A stretch of 7,408 bases of DNA from SZUA-1535 sp964594175 (GTDB taxonomy: Archaea > Aenigmatarchaeota > Aenigmatarchaeia > Aenigmatarchaeales > SZUA-1535), in contig CAZQLM010000043.1 of the NCBI GenBank assembly GCA_964594175.1, positions 1 to 7,408 on the forward strand, written 5' to 3'. The position numbers were made by a program, and so were the translations under genes. Of the stretch, positions 1-6,913 are shown one piece after another. The notes beneath the pieces were generated by a model. It was not told the origin of the DNA, did not search any database, and saw only the letters and a list, made by a program, of their open reading frames with translations. The stretch's first letter is position 1. Every line of letters starts with the position of its first letter.

Positions 1-589
1 GCTCTATTATTCTTGGTGGAGCCGAAAAGAAAAGCGCTTGAATAGAGTTTGAGCTAATAGTTTTTGAGATTATCTCCAAGTCTAGAGAAAACCTAGCAAA
101 ATTATATGGTTCGAAAAGATACCAGCCCACAGCAACACGGAGAGGAAAATTAAGCCCTGCAGTAGCTATATCTGCATAAATGAAATCCTTTAGTCTCGGC
201 CAGTAGCTGTAGAGAATGTTAAGAAAAACCAAAGCCATATCGATTATCAGAATTCTTATATCTAGAAAAAACGCCGTTGTACATGCTAAGGCAAAGCATA
301 TACAGGCAAAAATAAAGCCTTCTTTTTTGCTTATTTTTCCGCTTGCTATCGGGCGTTTGCGCTTTTCAGGGTGCTTTCGATCACTTTCGTAGTCTGCTAT
401 ATCATTAAGCGCATATATAACGGCTTGGATTAAAATCATGTTGACTATTCCTGCTGTTAAAAGAAAAATTATTAGCAAAGGTTTTACCGGCATAAGAAAG
501 ATTGCCGGAGCTGCACCGAAAATTATGTAAAAAGATTTGAACCATTGCTTAGGACGTGCTAATCTTAAAAACTCAAAAGCTTTTGACAT
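1..589 (-). CDS. UbiA-family prenyltransferase, polyprenyl-phosphate phosphoribosyltransferase (DPPR synthase)-like, C-terminus outside window
   Basis: The minus strand reads open from ATG at 589 to the window edge (196 residues), so the C-terminal third is missing; relatives are roughly 280-300 residues. The N-terminus has the ARPKQWFKS stretch typical of the family. Residues 62-70 form the first Mg-binding UbiA motif NDIADYESD, followed by HPEKRKRPIASG (73-84), which is characteristic of decaprenyl-phosphate phosphoribosyltransferases rather than archaeal DGGGP synthases. A second conserved region lies at 127-155 (YS..., LKD, YAD, LR, GW). Several hydrophobic membrane spans are visible (about 21-60, 92-127). 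By family knowledge such enzymes move phosphoribose from PRPP to a polyprenyl phosphate on the cytoplasmic membrane face; the substrate here is inferred. It is divergent from DUF362 A across 37 bases, with a box A-like element at 612-619. It could instead be a UbiA enzyme with another acceptor. Confidence 0.8.
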   Translation of the reverse strand, partial: MSKAFEFLRLARPKQWFKSFYIIFGAAPAIFLMPVKPLLIIFLLTAGIVNMILIQAVIYALNDIADYESDRKHPEKRKRPIASGKISKKEGFIFACICFALACTTAFFLDIRILIIDMALVFLNILYSYWPRLKDFIYADIATAGLNFPLRVAVGWYLFEPYNFARFSLDLEIISKTISSNSIQALFFSAPPRIIE

Positions 590-597
590 GAATAAAG

Positions 598-604
598 TTT
601 TTAT
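598..604 (+). promoter_or_regulatory. TATA/box A-like element of DUF362 A
   Basis: TTTTTAT is centred 26 bases upstream of the ATG at 627, the usual distance for an archaeal leaderless promoter. It faces the box of the divergent UbiA gene within the same 37-base gap. Confidence 0.5.
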
Positions 605-611
605 GAGATAA

Positions 612-619
612 AAATAAAA
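612..619 (-). promoter_or_regulatory. TATA/box A-like element of the UbiA gene
   Basis: The minus strand reads TTTTATTT within an A/T run, centred about 26 bases upstream of the ATG at 589. No Shine-Dalgarno sequence lies between, so a leaderless transcript is inferred. The A/T run extends to 608, so the exact register is uncertain. Confidence 0.5.
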
Positions 620-626
620 TTTTCTC

Positions 627-1760
627 ATGCAAGCAAAAGTTGCTGTGTTAAGAACAACTCCTAAAAGCATTATAAAAGATTATCAAAAACTTTTGAATCT
701 GGTAAAAACCGAAAGATTACTGAAAAATAAGAAAAAAAGAATAGTTGTAAAGCTCAATTTATCCTGGTCTCTTTATTTTCCTGCATGCTCTACTCAGCCC
801 TGGCAGTTAGAAGGTGTACTAAAATTTCTCAGAGAGAAAGGATACGAAAATATTATCGCTGTAGAAGATCAGACAGTAGTTACAAACACCTGGAAAGGTG
901 CCTATGGAAATAAATGGCTTCCTATTTTGGAAAAATATGGCGTAGAGTTTATTCCATTGCCCAATATCGATTGGATTGAATTTAAACCAAAAACAAAGCT
1001 TTTAGCGTTTTACAAGCTTTTCGATAAAATAATAATCCCTGAAATCTATCCAAAAAGTTACATAGTGCATTTGCCAACAATGAAAACTCACGGACATAGC
1101 GTTACTACAGGAGCTGTAAAAAATGCTTTTGGCGGGCTTATTCCGAGGTATAGGCACCATGCCCATAAATATATGCATGAAATTCTCGCAGATTTAGTTG
1201 CTTTGCAGAAAGAAATTTTTTCTGGTATGTTAAATGTAATCGATGGAACAGTAGCAGGAGATGGTGCTGGCCCGAGAACAATGAAACCGAGAATTCTCAA
1301 TCTAATCCTTGCAAGCTCAGACCCTGTAGCAATAGATGCTGTAGCAGCGAGAATAATGGGTTTTGAACCTTTGGAGATTGATTATTTGAGAATTTGTAAT
1401 GAGCTTAAGCTCGGTGTCGCTGATTTCGAAAAAATAAAAATAGTTGGTATGGAGAAGGAAAAAGTGGAAAAAATGAACTTTGGTTTTAAAACGAAGAAAA
1501 GCCCAATAATTTTCTTTGATCAATTGTTAAGAAAGGGTACTATGCGTTTCACATTTTTGCATAACATTTTATTTCATTCGCCTTTGTTCAAGCTATTTAT
1601 TTGGGCTTCAGCTCTATACCACGACTTTATCTGGTATCCAACAATCGGAAAATATAGAATATGGAAATTCATGCAAACTCCCTGGGGAAAGCTATGGAAA
1701 AAATATCCATTTGGTGAATATCCTAAAAACACATATCTGAGAGAATGGGATATATATTGA
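627..1760 (+). CDS. DUF362 family protein A, function unknown
   Basis: This 377-residue protein carries the DUF362 (PF04015) signature: TMKTHG at 151-156, VKNAFGG at 164-170, a His-rich RYRHHAH at 174-180, IDG at 205-207, GDGAGPR at 211-217 and DPVAID at 232-237. The family is widespread but has no firmly established activity; some members carry a ferredoxin-type domain. None is present here: there are only two cysteines (54 and 257), so cluster binding by this chain alone is not supported. Beyond the family core, residues 295-377 form an aromatic-rich tail. The start is fixed by the box A element 26 bases upstream and by its position just past the divergent gene. There is no signal peptide, so it is probably cytoplasmic. 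It is paralogous to the convergent gene at 1769-2806. Family assignment is secure, function is not. Confidence 0.85.
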   Translation: MQAKVAVLRTTPKSIIKDYQKLLNLVKTERLLKNKKKRIVVKLNLSWSLYFPACSTQPWQLEGVLKFLREKGYENIIAVEDQTVVTNTWKGAYGNKWLPILEKYGVEFIPLPNIDWIEFKPKTKLLAFYKLFDKIIIPEIYPKSYIVHLPTMKTHGHSVTTGAVKNAFGGLIPRYRHHAHKYMHEILADLVALQKEIFSGMLNVIDGTVAGDGAGPRTMKPRILNLILASSDPVAIDAVAARIMGFEPLEIDYLRICNELKLGVADFEKIKIVGMEKEKVEKMNFGFKTKKSPIIFFDQLLRKGTMRFTFLHNILFHSPLFKLFIWASALYHDFIWYPTIGKYRIWKFMQTPWGKLWKKYPFGEYPKNTYLREWDIY

Positions 1761-1768
1761 TTTATTCA

Positions 1769-2806
1769 CTAGAAAGTGTTAAGAAATTCTCTATAAATCT
1801 TTCCATAGTATTTGTGAGAAAGTATTTCTTTAAGCGCCTTTCTACCCGTTGTAAAATACCACCACTTTGTGTTATATTGGGTTACGAGAAAAGAAATTAT
1901 ATCAAAAAGTTTTGTATCGAAAAACAATTTGCGTAGAACCGCTGTTTTTCTGCTAAATTTCTCGATACGAAACACTATGTTTTCCTTTACTGGCTCAAAC
2001 CTTGCACAAAAAAATTTGTCTCCACAAATCTTCACATTTTTTGTAATGCCTATACCTAGTTTTTCTGCATAGTGAATATGTTTTACCTCCTTTGGGCTAA
2101 GGCCCATAAATCTTGCTGCCACATAATCGATTGCTACTAAATCGTTACCGGCAAGGATAACATCGCATATTTTCGGTTTTCCTGTCCTTGGACCAGCTCC
2201 TTCCATGCAAATACTTCCGTCTACCACAGCAAAATTCACTTTAATTGCTTTATTCATCTCTGCTATTGCTCTATCTGCTACAGGATGGTATTGATGCCTA
2301 TATCTAGGTAAAAAACCCCATGAATTTTTCAAGCAACAAGTAATTTTAGTTATTCCGTGTGTTTTTATCACTGGTAATGTTACTATTGAATCTACTTTTG
2401 TAAGAATTTTTGGAACTTCAACGTATTCAAAAATCTCTCCATTTATTTTCTTTTTAACAGTTTTCTCTTCTGAAAGATTAACAATCTTGCAGTTATATCT
2501 TTCTGCTATTTTATCATAACCCCAAAGCTTAACGCTATACCAAAATTGTTTTACTGTTGCCAAATCAGTATCGCCTATTATTATTTCTGCATTCTTTCTT
2601 TTTTCTTTAATTGTTCTTATTACTGCTTCGAGAATAAATGGTGAAGTATTTAATCCTGGTACAAACTGATTTCCCATTGCATTGATTTTCAGGAAAATTC
2701 TTTTTCCTTTTATGTACTTTTCCCAGTCTCCAAGAACCATAGCTTTTTTTACTGCTTGTTCTATTCCTTTATTGTAATTTATTTTCACAAACACTACTTT
2801 GCTCAT
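1769..2806 (-). CDS. DUF362 family protein B, paralogue of protein A
   Basis: From ATG at 2806 this is 345 residues beginning MSKVVFVK, a typical DUF362 N-terminus. It shows IKTHG at 147-151, LKNSWG at 159-164, RYRHQYH at 168-174, VDG at 195-197, GAGPRTGKP at 203-211 and DLVAID at 222-227, the same order and spacing as protein A. No CxxC-type ferredoxin motif is seen; cysteines are scattered (106, 157, 158, 200, 214, 261, 267). The aromatic C-terminal tail (about 296-345) resembles that of A. In-frame starts also exist at 2812 (ATG) and 2818 (TTG); 2806 is preferred because GGCGAT (2811-2816) lies four bases upstream as a possible ribosome site and the family motif begins there. It overlaps the end of the FAD oxidoreductase gene by 38 bases, which suggests co-transcription and translational coupling. 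Activity unknown. Confidence 0.85.
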   Translation of the reverse strand: MSKVVFVKINYNKGIEQAVKKAMVLGDWEKYIKGKRIFLKINAMGNQFVPGLNTSPFILEAVIRTIKEKRKNAEIIIGDTDLATVKQFWYSVKLWGYDKIAERYNCKIVNLSEEKTVKKKINGEIFEYVEVPKILTKVDSIVTLPVIKTHGITKITCCLKNSWGFLPRYRHQYHPVADRAIAEMNKAIKVNFAVVDGSICMEGAGPRTGKPKICDVILAGNDLVAIDYVAARFMGLSPKEVKHIHYAEKLGIGITKNVKICGDKFFCARFEPVKENIVFRIEKFSRKTAVLRKLFFDTKLFDIISFLVTQYNTKWWYFTTGRKALKEILSHKYYGKIYREFLNTF

Positions 2807-4052
2807 GAGCATCGCCAATAATTGTTTTTGCTGTTTTTATTCCAGATTTAAGTGCTGTATTCATAGTACGAATTTCGGGATAAGTTGTAGCAACCCCAGT
2901 AAAGTAAAGATTTTTCAAAGGTGTTTTAATATTTGGCATGTATTTTGCATAGTTTTTATCGTAGAGAGGGCTTGCATACTGCTCGCGAAACACTCGGTAA
3001 TCAAAAATCTCAGCATGAGGAAATATCTGCTTTATTTCCCCGATGAAAAGTTTTGCTATTTGCTTATCGCTCAGGTTCCAAAGCTTTCCTGGTGCGTATT
3101 TCCATATCCATGCAAATTTAAACTCATAGCCTTTTGCTAAATTTGTATGCTCTATGATTCCGCCAAAACTCTTATCAAAAACATTTATCCAGTAAAATTT
3201 GCTCAGCTGAGAAGAGTAAAAAATATCGACGCATATGCTTGAGCAATATTTTATTCTTTCAAGCTTTTTTCTGTAATTCTGTGGCAGACCTTTTGCCACT
3301 TTCAAAAACACAGGAACAGGAGCAGAGTTTACAACTTTCCTAGCTTTCATTATTTTTCTTTTTCCCTTTTCTTGGTATTGGATTTTTATCTCATTTCCAA
3401 AGGAAATTTTGGTTACAGGACTTACTAACTTGATCTCTCCTCCATGCTTTTCGACTTTTTTTCTTAGCCTTGAGAGCATTTCATATAGGCCTTTTTTGGG
3501 ATAAAGAAATTTTCCTGTAGCCTCGCCTTCTTTAAGCCGAGAAGCCAGCTCGCTGGCAGAAATGTCTTTTAAAGCTAGCCCGTATTTTTCCCGCATTAGT
3601 GGAGAGAAAATTTTTTGTGCCACGTTTTTTCCTACTTCTTTAAGTAACCACTGCTCAGCATTTTTTCCTTCTAACTCTTTCCAATTTTTCTTTAGTTTTG
3701 TTTTCAAGGCTAGCAACCCGAATTTAAATTTGTCTCGCCATGAAAGAAAATCCCAGAAAAGTGTTTTTATCCAAGAAATTTCATAAATTGTGTCAGCGAA
3801 ACTTATTCCCATTTTTATGCGTTTTTTGTAAAAGTCTTTTATCCCAAGTTCTTTCATAGTAGCAAGCGTCACCCTATCGTGAGCAAACACATGATGGTAA
3901 AAAACTGGAAGTTTATAATTTTCGTAAGAAAAGCACCTTGCAAGCCCGCCTATATCTTTGCCTGCTTCGAAAATAACCACTTTTTCTCCGTGTTCAGCTA
4001 AAATCTTTCCGCATATCAGCCCAGATAAACCAGCGCCAATTATTGCTATCAT
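2769..4052 (-). CDS. FAD-dependent oxidoreductase, amine oxidase/HemY-like (COG1232 type)
   Basis: The 427-residue protein begins directly with a Rossmann FAD-binding motif: IIGAGLSG at 4-11, the acidic residue E29 at the end of the second strand (VVIFEA), then IGGLAR at 34-39. YHHVFAHD follows at about residues 52-59, and the C-terminus has the second FAD-contact segment NLYFTG... (381-413) typical of amine oxidase/protoporphyrinogen oxidase/phytoene desaturase folds. The middle (FSPLMREKYG, then the LYPKKG region) matches a COG1232 subgroup that, as I recall it, occurs among polysaccharide genes; its reaction is not established. There is no signal peptide. It is first in a two-gene unit with DUF362 B, and its last dozen residues are encoded in the overlap. 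It is not of the VAO/DprE1 fold, so it should not be called a decaprenyl-phosphoribose oxidase. Lipid, polyprenol or sugar oxidation are all possible. Confidence 0.82.
   Translation of the reverse strand: MIAIIGAGLSGLICGKILAEHGEKVVIFEAGKDIGGLARCFSYENYKLPVFYHHVFAHDRVTLATMKELGIKDFYKKRIKMGISFADTIYEISWIKTLFWDFLSWRDKFKFGLLALKTKLKKNWKELEGKNAEQWLLKEVGKNVAQKIFSPLMREKYGLALKDISASELASRLKEGEATGKFLYPKKGLYEMLSRLRKKVEKHGGEIKLVSPVTKISFGNEIKIQYQEKGKRKIMKARKVVNSAPVPVFLKVAKGLPQNYRKKLERIKYCSSICVDIFYSSQLSKFYWINVFDKSFGGIIEHTNLAKGYEFKFAWIWKYAPGKLWNLSDKQIAKLFIGEIKQIFPHAEIFDYRVFREQYASPLYDKNYAKYMPNIKTPLKNLYFTGVATTYPEIRTMNTALKSGIKTAKTIIGDAHEQSSVCENKLQ
2811..2816 (-). promoter_or_regulatory. possible ribosome binding site of DUF362 B
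   Basis: The minus strand reads GGCGAT, one mismatch from the archaeal GGTGAT type, four bases before the ATG at 2806. This is an operon-internal gene, where a leader-type start would be expected, and the site supports 2806 over the two upstream in-frame starts. Confidence 0.35.
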
Positions 4053-4060
4053 AAGGAAGT

Positions 4061-4068
4061 TTTATATT
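4061..4068 (+). promoter_or_regulatory. TATA/box A-like element of the GT-C gene
   Basis: TTTATATT is a near-consensus archaeal TATA box centred about 25 bases upstream of the ATG at 4090. This spacing is the main reason for choosing 4090 as the start and implies a leaderless message. Confidence 0.65.
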
Positions 4069-4075
4069 TTAGGGG

Positions 4076-4083
4076 TTAAAAAT
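4076..4083 (-). promoter_or_regulatory. TATA/box A-like element of the FAD oxidoreductase gene
   Basis: The minus strand reads ATTTTTAA, centred about 27 bases upstream of the ATG at 4052. It is a weaker match than the opposing box, but the spacing agrees with the other promoters in the window. No Shine-Dalgarno sequence precedes the start. Confidence 0.4.
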
Positions 4084-4089
4084 GATTCT

Positions 4090-5616
4090 ATGGATAGATA
4101 TGAAAAATATTTTACATTCACTGCAGTCATTTATTTTTTGATATCTTCCTATTTCGCCATTACCTCTTCTCTTTTGCCAGATGAAGGCACGCACCTGCTT
4201 TTAGCTGTATTTTACCGCGATCTTTTTACGCATCTTTTAAAAACCGGAATCTCTTTCGAAAATGCTTGGAGCTATGGATTAGAGTATCTTTTGCATTATC
4301 CTAAACTGCAAATAGCATATCCGCCTTTGTATCATTTCGTATTAGCTTTATTTTTCAACTTTGCTTTGAATGAAATTATAGCAAGAGTTATTAGCATAAT
4401 ATTTTACGTATCATCTGCGGTTGTGATCTACTTTATTGGTAGGGAAATTTTTTCCAAGAAAGCAGCGTGCTTTGCCGCTTTAGCCTTTCTTTCTTATTTC
4501 TTTGTATTTTTCAGCAGCTTTCATGTTCTCCAAGATATGTGCGTTTATTTCTTTGTAATTTTATCCTTTTGTGTGTTTCTCAAGGCTTTAAAAAATGACA
4601 ATCAAAAAATGTTATTCTTGGCAGGTTTTCTTGCAGGCTTAGCTGCGCTTTCAAAACAGATGGGAGGGATTATATTGTTTGTAGAGCTTGTTATACTTTT
4701 TCTTTATAAAAGATCTTTGAAATATTTTTTTGTGCTTCTTTTTTCATTCTTCCTTTTTGTACTTCCGTATGTTCTTCTTTTATGGAAAATCGGAGGGATA
4801 GAGATAAACAAATATCAGGGTTTTCTTTATGCATTTGAGCAAGGAGAACCTGTAAGTTATCTCGACCCTATGCTTTGGGCGTGGTATATCGCTAAGTCGT
4901 TTTCCATTTATCCATTAATCTTTGTTTTTCTTTTAACCTTTGCTCTTTACATAAAGAAAAAAGAAAAGTTCTACAAGGAATTACTGATATTTTTCGCTGT
5001 ATTCTATTTGGCTCTCTCAATTATCCTTAACAAAGAGTCTCGTTTTTCGACTTTTTTCCTTATTCCAACATTTCTTGTTTTTGGAAAGGTAATGGAAAAT
5101 AAAGTAAAAATAGCTGTTTTGGTAATTTTTGCTTGTAGTGTTTTGTCTTTAGGTATAAGTGCAGAAAAAGTATTTTATTTTCCGGAAAAAAGCTTACCTA
5201 AACTTTTTTCCAAAGAAGGTAACATAGCGTATTTTGGTGAAAGTGGTAGAAATATGCCATTCTCCTCTGTAATAATGTGGGAAAGCAGGAAATCGGAAGA
5301 TGGTAATCTGTTAAAACAGCAGCGATATCATTTTCGTGGCTGTAATTTTGTTGGTTTAGATGCGAAAGAAAGAATAATTTCAACTTTGAAAGAAAAGGGT
5401 ATCCGCTATATTGTGGTTTACCCTAACTCACCTGTAAACATTTCGCTTATAATAGATAAACTGAAGCTTTTGAAAGTTTACAGCACAGCGCAAGGTGAGC
5501 TTCGGATTTATGAATTTCTTGAATATAGTAAAAGTGATAAGTTTTGCAATAAGATTTGCCTAACCGGTTGGAAGGTTTGTAAAGATGGAGAAATGGTATA
5601 TTTGCTCAAAACATAA
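4090..5616 (+). CDS. GT-C membrane glycosyltransferase (PMT_2/ArnT-like)
   Basis: From ATG at 4090 the protein has 508 residues. A longer reading frame extends back to 3958, but its extra 44 codons lie antisense to the FAD gene and the TATA box fits 4090. After TM1 (about 8-27) comes LLPDEGTH (28-35), the acidic DE motif of GT39/GT83-type glycosyltransferases that faces the outside of the membrane, then AYPPLYHF (76-83), matching the HPPLY-type motif of PMT_2 (PF13231). About nine to eleven further hydrophobic spans run to residue 356, with SKQ at 188-190 and SRF at 317-319 resembling conserved loop residues. Residues 357-508 form a soluble tail, probably extracytoplasmic, containing C417, C486, C490 and C497. 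Such enzymes use polyprenyl-phosphate sugars as donors; sugar and acceptor are unknown. The flippase-like gene follows after 37 bases. Confidence 0.85.
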   Translation: MDRYEKYFTFTAVIYFLISSYFAITSSLLPDEGTHLLLAVFYRDLFTHLLKTGISFENAWSYGLEYLLHYPKLQIAYPPLYHFVLALFFNFALNEIIARVISIIFYVSSAVVIYFIGREIFSKKAACFAALAFLSYFFVFFSSFHVLQDMCVYFFVILSFCVFLKALKNDNQKMLFLAGFLAGLAALSKQMGGIILFVELVILFLYKRSLKYFFVLLFSFFLFVLPYVLLLWKIGGIEINKYQGFLYAFEQGEPVSYLDPMLWAWYIAKSFSIYPLIFVFLLTFALYIKKKEKFYKELLIFFAVFYLALSIILNKESRFSTFFLIPTFLVFGKVMENKVKIAVLVIFACSVLSLGISAEKVFYFPEKSLPKLFSKEGNIAYFGESGRNMPFSSVIMWESRKSEDGNLLKQQRYHFRGCNFVGLDAKERIISTLKEKGIRYIVVYPNSPVNISLIIDKLKLLKVYSTAQGELRIYEFLEYSKSDKFCNKICLTGWKVCKDGEMVYLLKT

Positions 5617-5626
5617 TCTGAAAAAT

Positions 5627-5633
5627 TTTATAT
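5627..5633 (+). promoter_or_regulatory. TATA/box A-like element of the flippase-like gene
   Basis: TTTATAT is centred 24 bases upstream of the ATG at 5654, within the 37-base gap after the GT-C stop codon. It suggests that this gene has its own leaderless promoter even though it lies in the same direction as the gene before it. Confidence 0.55.
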
Positions 5634-5653
5634 CTTTTAATCCTATCAAGTTT

Positions 5654-6616
5654 ATGCGAATGAGCAAAATTTTACCGCTCATTGTTTCTTTAGCAATTTT
5701 AATTATATTAATTTATTTTTCTGGTCCTCAAAAGGTGCTTTCGCTTATGCTAAGAGCAAATATCTATTATTTATTTTTCGGATTTCTGCTATGGCTAATT
5801 TCCTCTTTACTAAGAACTGTAAGATGGAAAATTCTTTTAAAAGAAGTTAGGTGCGATGTGAATTTTTTCACAGCTTATAAAGTTCTTTTGGCTGGTTTAT
5901 CAATCTCCAACCTCACCCCTGGAAAAATAGGAGAACCTGCAAGAGCTTATTTTTTAAAGAGAGTTTCGGGAAAGAGAATGAGTTCTGTTTTACCTTCACT
6001 TTTTGTTGAAAGGATGCTTGACTTTATAGTTACAACTATGCTAGCGTTTTTTAGTATATTTTTATTTGCGAATACACCATATTTTAATTACTTTATTTTG
6101 GGTCTCGGTATTTACTTTTTTGTATTTTCCTTCGGTATTTTTATTCTGCTTTCCGAGAAAAGAACAGTCAAAATTTTAAATCTACCTTTCAGATTTTTTT
6201 CTTTTATTCCAAAAATCTGCAGGAAAAAGAAAGAAATTTTAAGTTTTTCAAAAAATTTGCACAAATCGTTCGTAAAATATAAAAGAAAATCTCCTTTACT
6301 TTACACATTTATAATGACTTTGTTTATATGGATTCTGGAAAGCCTGGTAATGTTTTTTGCCTTACTTTCTCTAGAATTGTACATATCTCCTGTACTGGTA
6401 ATCACATTAGTACCACTTGCTACACTTCTTTCTGTGTTAACTTTTCTTCCTGGTGGACTTGGCTCTGGGGAAGCGTTGGTTGTAATGCTTTTCTCATTTG
6501 TCTCGGCACTTGCTGTTCATGAATTAACTGCTTCTGTACTGCTTGCGAGAATCGTATCTTTTTGGCCATGTGTAATGATTGGTATGTTTTTTGTTCTAAG
6601 GATTCAAAGAAAATAA
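5654..6616 (+). CDS. flippase-like domain membrane protein (LPG_synthase_TM / UPF0104, AglD C-terminal-like)
   Basis: Starting at ATG 5654 this is a 320-residue integral membrane protein. Upstream in-frame ATGs (the first at 5585, inside the preceding gene) would add up to 23 residues; 5654 is chosen because of the TATA box 24 bases upstream, with ATG 5660 as an alternative. Family signatures of PF03706 are clear: NLTPGKIGEPARAYFLKR at 86-103, VER at 118-120 and LPGGLGSGEA at 265-274. About seven to eight hydrophobic spans are seen (for example 6-22, 37-54, 122-138, 144-166, 217-240, 245-265, 299-316). The same domain forms the C-terminal half of the archaeal glycosylation protein AglD and of MprF; here it stands alone without a glycosyltransferase domain. 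Movement of lipid-linked sugars across the membrane is a common proposal, not proven. Its position beside GT-C genes supports a glycosylation role. Confidence 0.87.
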   Translation: MRMSKILPLIVSLAILIILIYFSGPQKVLSLMLRANIYYLFFGFLLWLISSLLRTVRWKILLKEVRCDVNFFTAYKVLLAGLSISNLTPGKIGEPARAYFLKRVSGKRMSSVLPSLFVERMLDFIVTTMLAFFSIFLFANTPYFNYFILGLGIYFFVFSFGIFILLSEKRTVKILNLPFRFFSFIPKICRKKKEILSFSKNLHKSFVKYKRKSPLLYTFIMTLFIWILESLVMFFALLSLELYISPVLVITLVPLATLLSVLTFLPGGLGSGEALVVMLFSFVSALAVHELTASVLLARIVSFWPCVMIGMFFVLRIQRK

Positions 6617-6625
6617 AAATGAAAA
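6606..6625 (-). terminator. T-rich stretch, possible archaeal terminator of the coiled-coil operon
   Basis: Just past the stop of the 94-residue coiled-coil gene the minus strand carries TTTTC, ATTTTTA and TTTTC runs. Archaeal transcription commonly ends at such T-rich tracts. It overlaps the last codons and stop of the converging flippase-like gene, so its A-rich complement also reflects the Lys/Arg codons there; hence low confidence. Confidence 0.3.
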
Positions 6626-6628
6626 CGC

Positions 6629-6913
6629 TTACTCTAGTTCTTTAAGAATTTTTCTGTCTATTTTCTTGCTAAGCCTTTCAAGTGCCTCTTTAAAAGCTTT
6701 TTCCTCTTCCTCTCGTGCCTTCAGCTCTGCAATTTTTTCTTCAAGCATTTGTATTTTTCCTTGCATCTCTTTTCTTAAATTTTCTATTTCTTCCTCTATT
6801 TCAAGGAATCTTTTCGATACAAGCTCAGAAAATTCACGAGTAACGAATCTTTTCAAAAGCTTTATCCTTGTACTAACCTCTTTCAACTTTGAATTAATCT
6901 CTTCCTGATTCAT
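6629..6913 (-). CDS. small coiled-coil protein, 94 residues, function unknown
   Basis: The product is highly charged and almost entirely predicted helix, with heptad-like spacing of L, I and V through about residues 5-90 (for example LRKEMQGKIQMLEEKIAELK at 46-65). It has no cysteine, no signal peptide and no membrane span. It ends KIDRKILKELE (84-94), nearly the same as the end of the upstream partner. The start ATG at 6913 overlaps the partner's TGA stop (ATGA, 6910-6913), and GGGAT lies at 6919-6923 as a possible ribosome site, so it is probably translationally coupled. The opposite-strand frame over the same region is Ser/Phe-rich and looks like a shadow. I do not recognise a family; an oligomeric scaffold or complex subunit is a guess. 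Confidence 0.72.
   Translation of the reverse strand: MNQEEINSKLKEVSTRIKLLKRFVTREFSELVSKRFLEIEEEIENLRKEMQGKIQMLEEKIAELKAREEEEKAFKEALERLSKKIDRKILKELE

Noticed and set aside
1..589. Digeranylgeranylglyceryl phosphate synthase, the usual archaeal UbiA enzyme
   Set aside because: The residues after the first acidic motif (HPEKRKRPIASG) match DPPR synthases better than the pattern of DGGGP synthases.
1745..2072. Small plus-strand frames within DUF362 B, one overlapping the end of DUF362 A
   Set aside because: Antisense to conserved DUF362 coding sequence, with no recognisable motif or start signal.
2799..3140. Open frame on the plus strand inside the FAD oxidoreductase gene
   Set aside because: Cys/Phe/Ser-rich composition without domain motifs; antisense shadow of a well-supported gene.
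3562..3786. Open frame on the plus strand inside the FAD oxidoreductase gene
   Set aside because: Ser/Phe-rich antisense shadow with no promoter-like element or motif.
2769..4052. DprE1-type decaprenyl-phosphoribose oxidase, suggested by the nearby DPPR-synthase-like gene
   Set aside because: The GxGxxG motif at the very N-terminus and the C-terminal NLYFTG segment indicate the amine-oxidase fold, not the VAO fold of DprE1.
3958..4089. N-terminal extension of the GT-C reading frame by 44 codons
   Set aside because: It is antisense to the conserved FAD-binding start of the oxidoreductase, is not hydrophobic in the way of the family, and the TATA box at 4061-4068 would lie inside it.
5585..5653. 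Upstream starts for the flippase-like protein
   Set aside because: They overlap the end of the GT-C gene and contain the TATA-like element; family similarity begins after the Met at 5654 or 5660.
6666..6908. Ser/Phe-rich open frame on the plus strand opposite the 94-residue coiled-coil gene
   Set aside because: Its composition is what the complement of a Glu/Lys-rich coiled coil gives; it has no promoter, and the minus-strand gene has an ATGA-coupled start and a paralogous tail.
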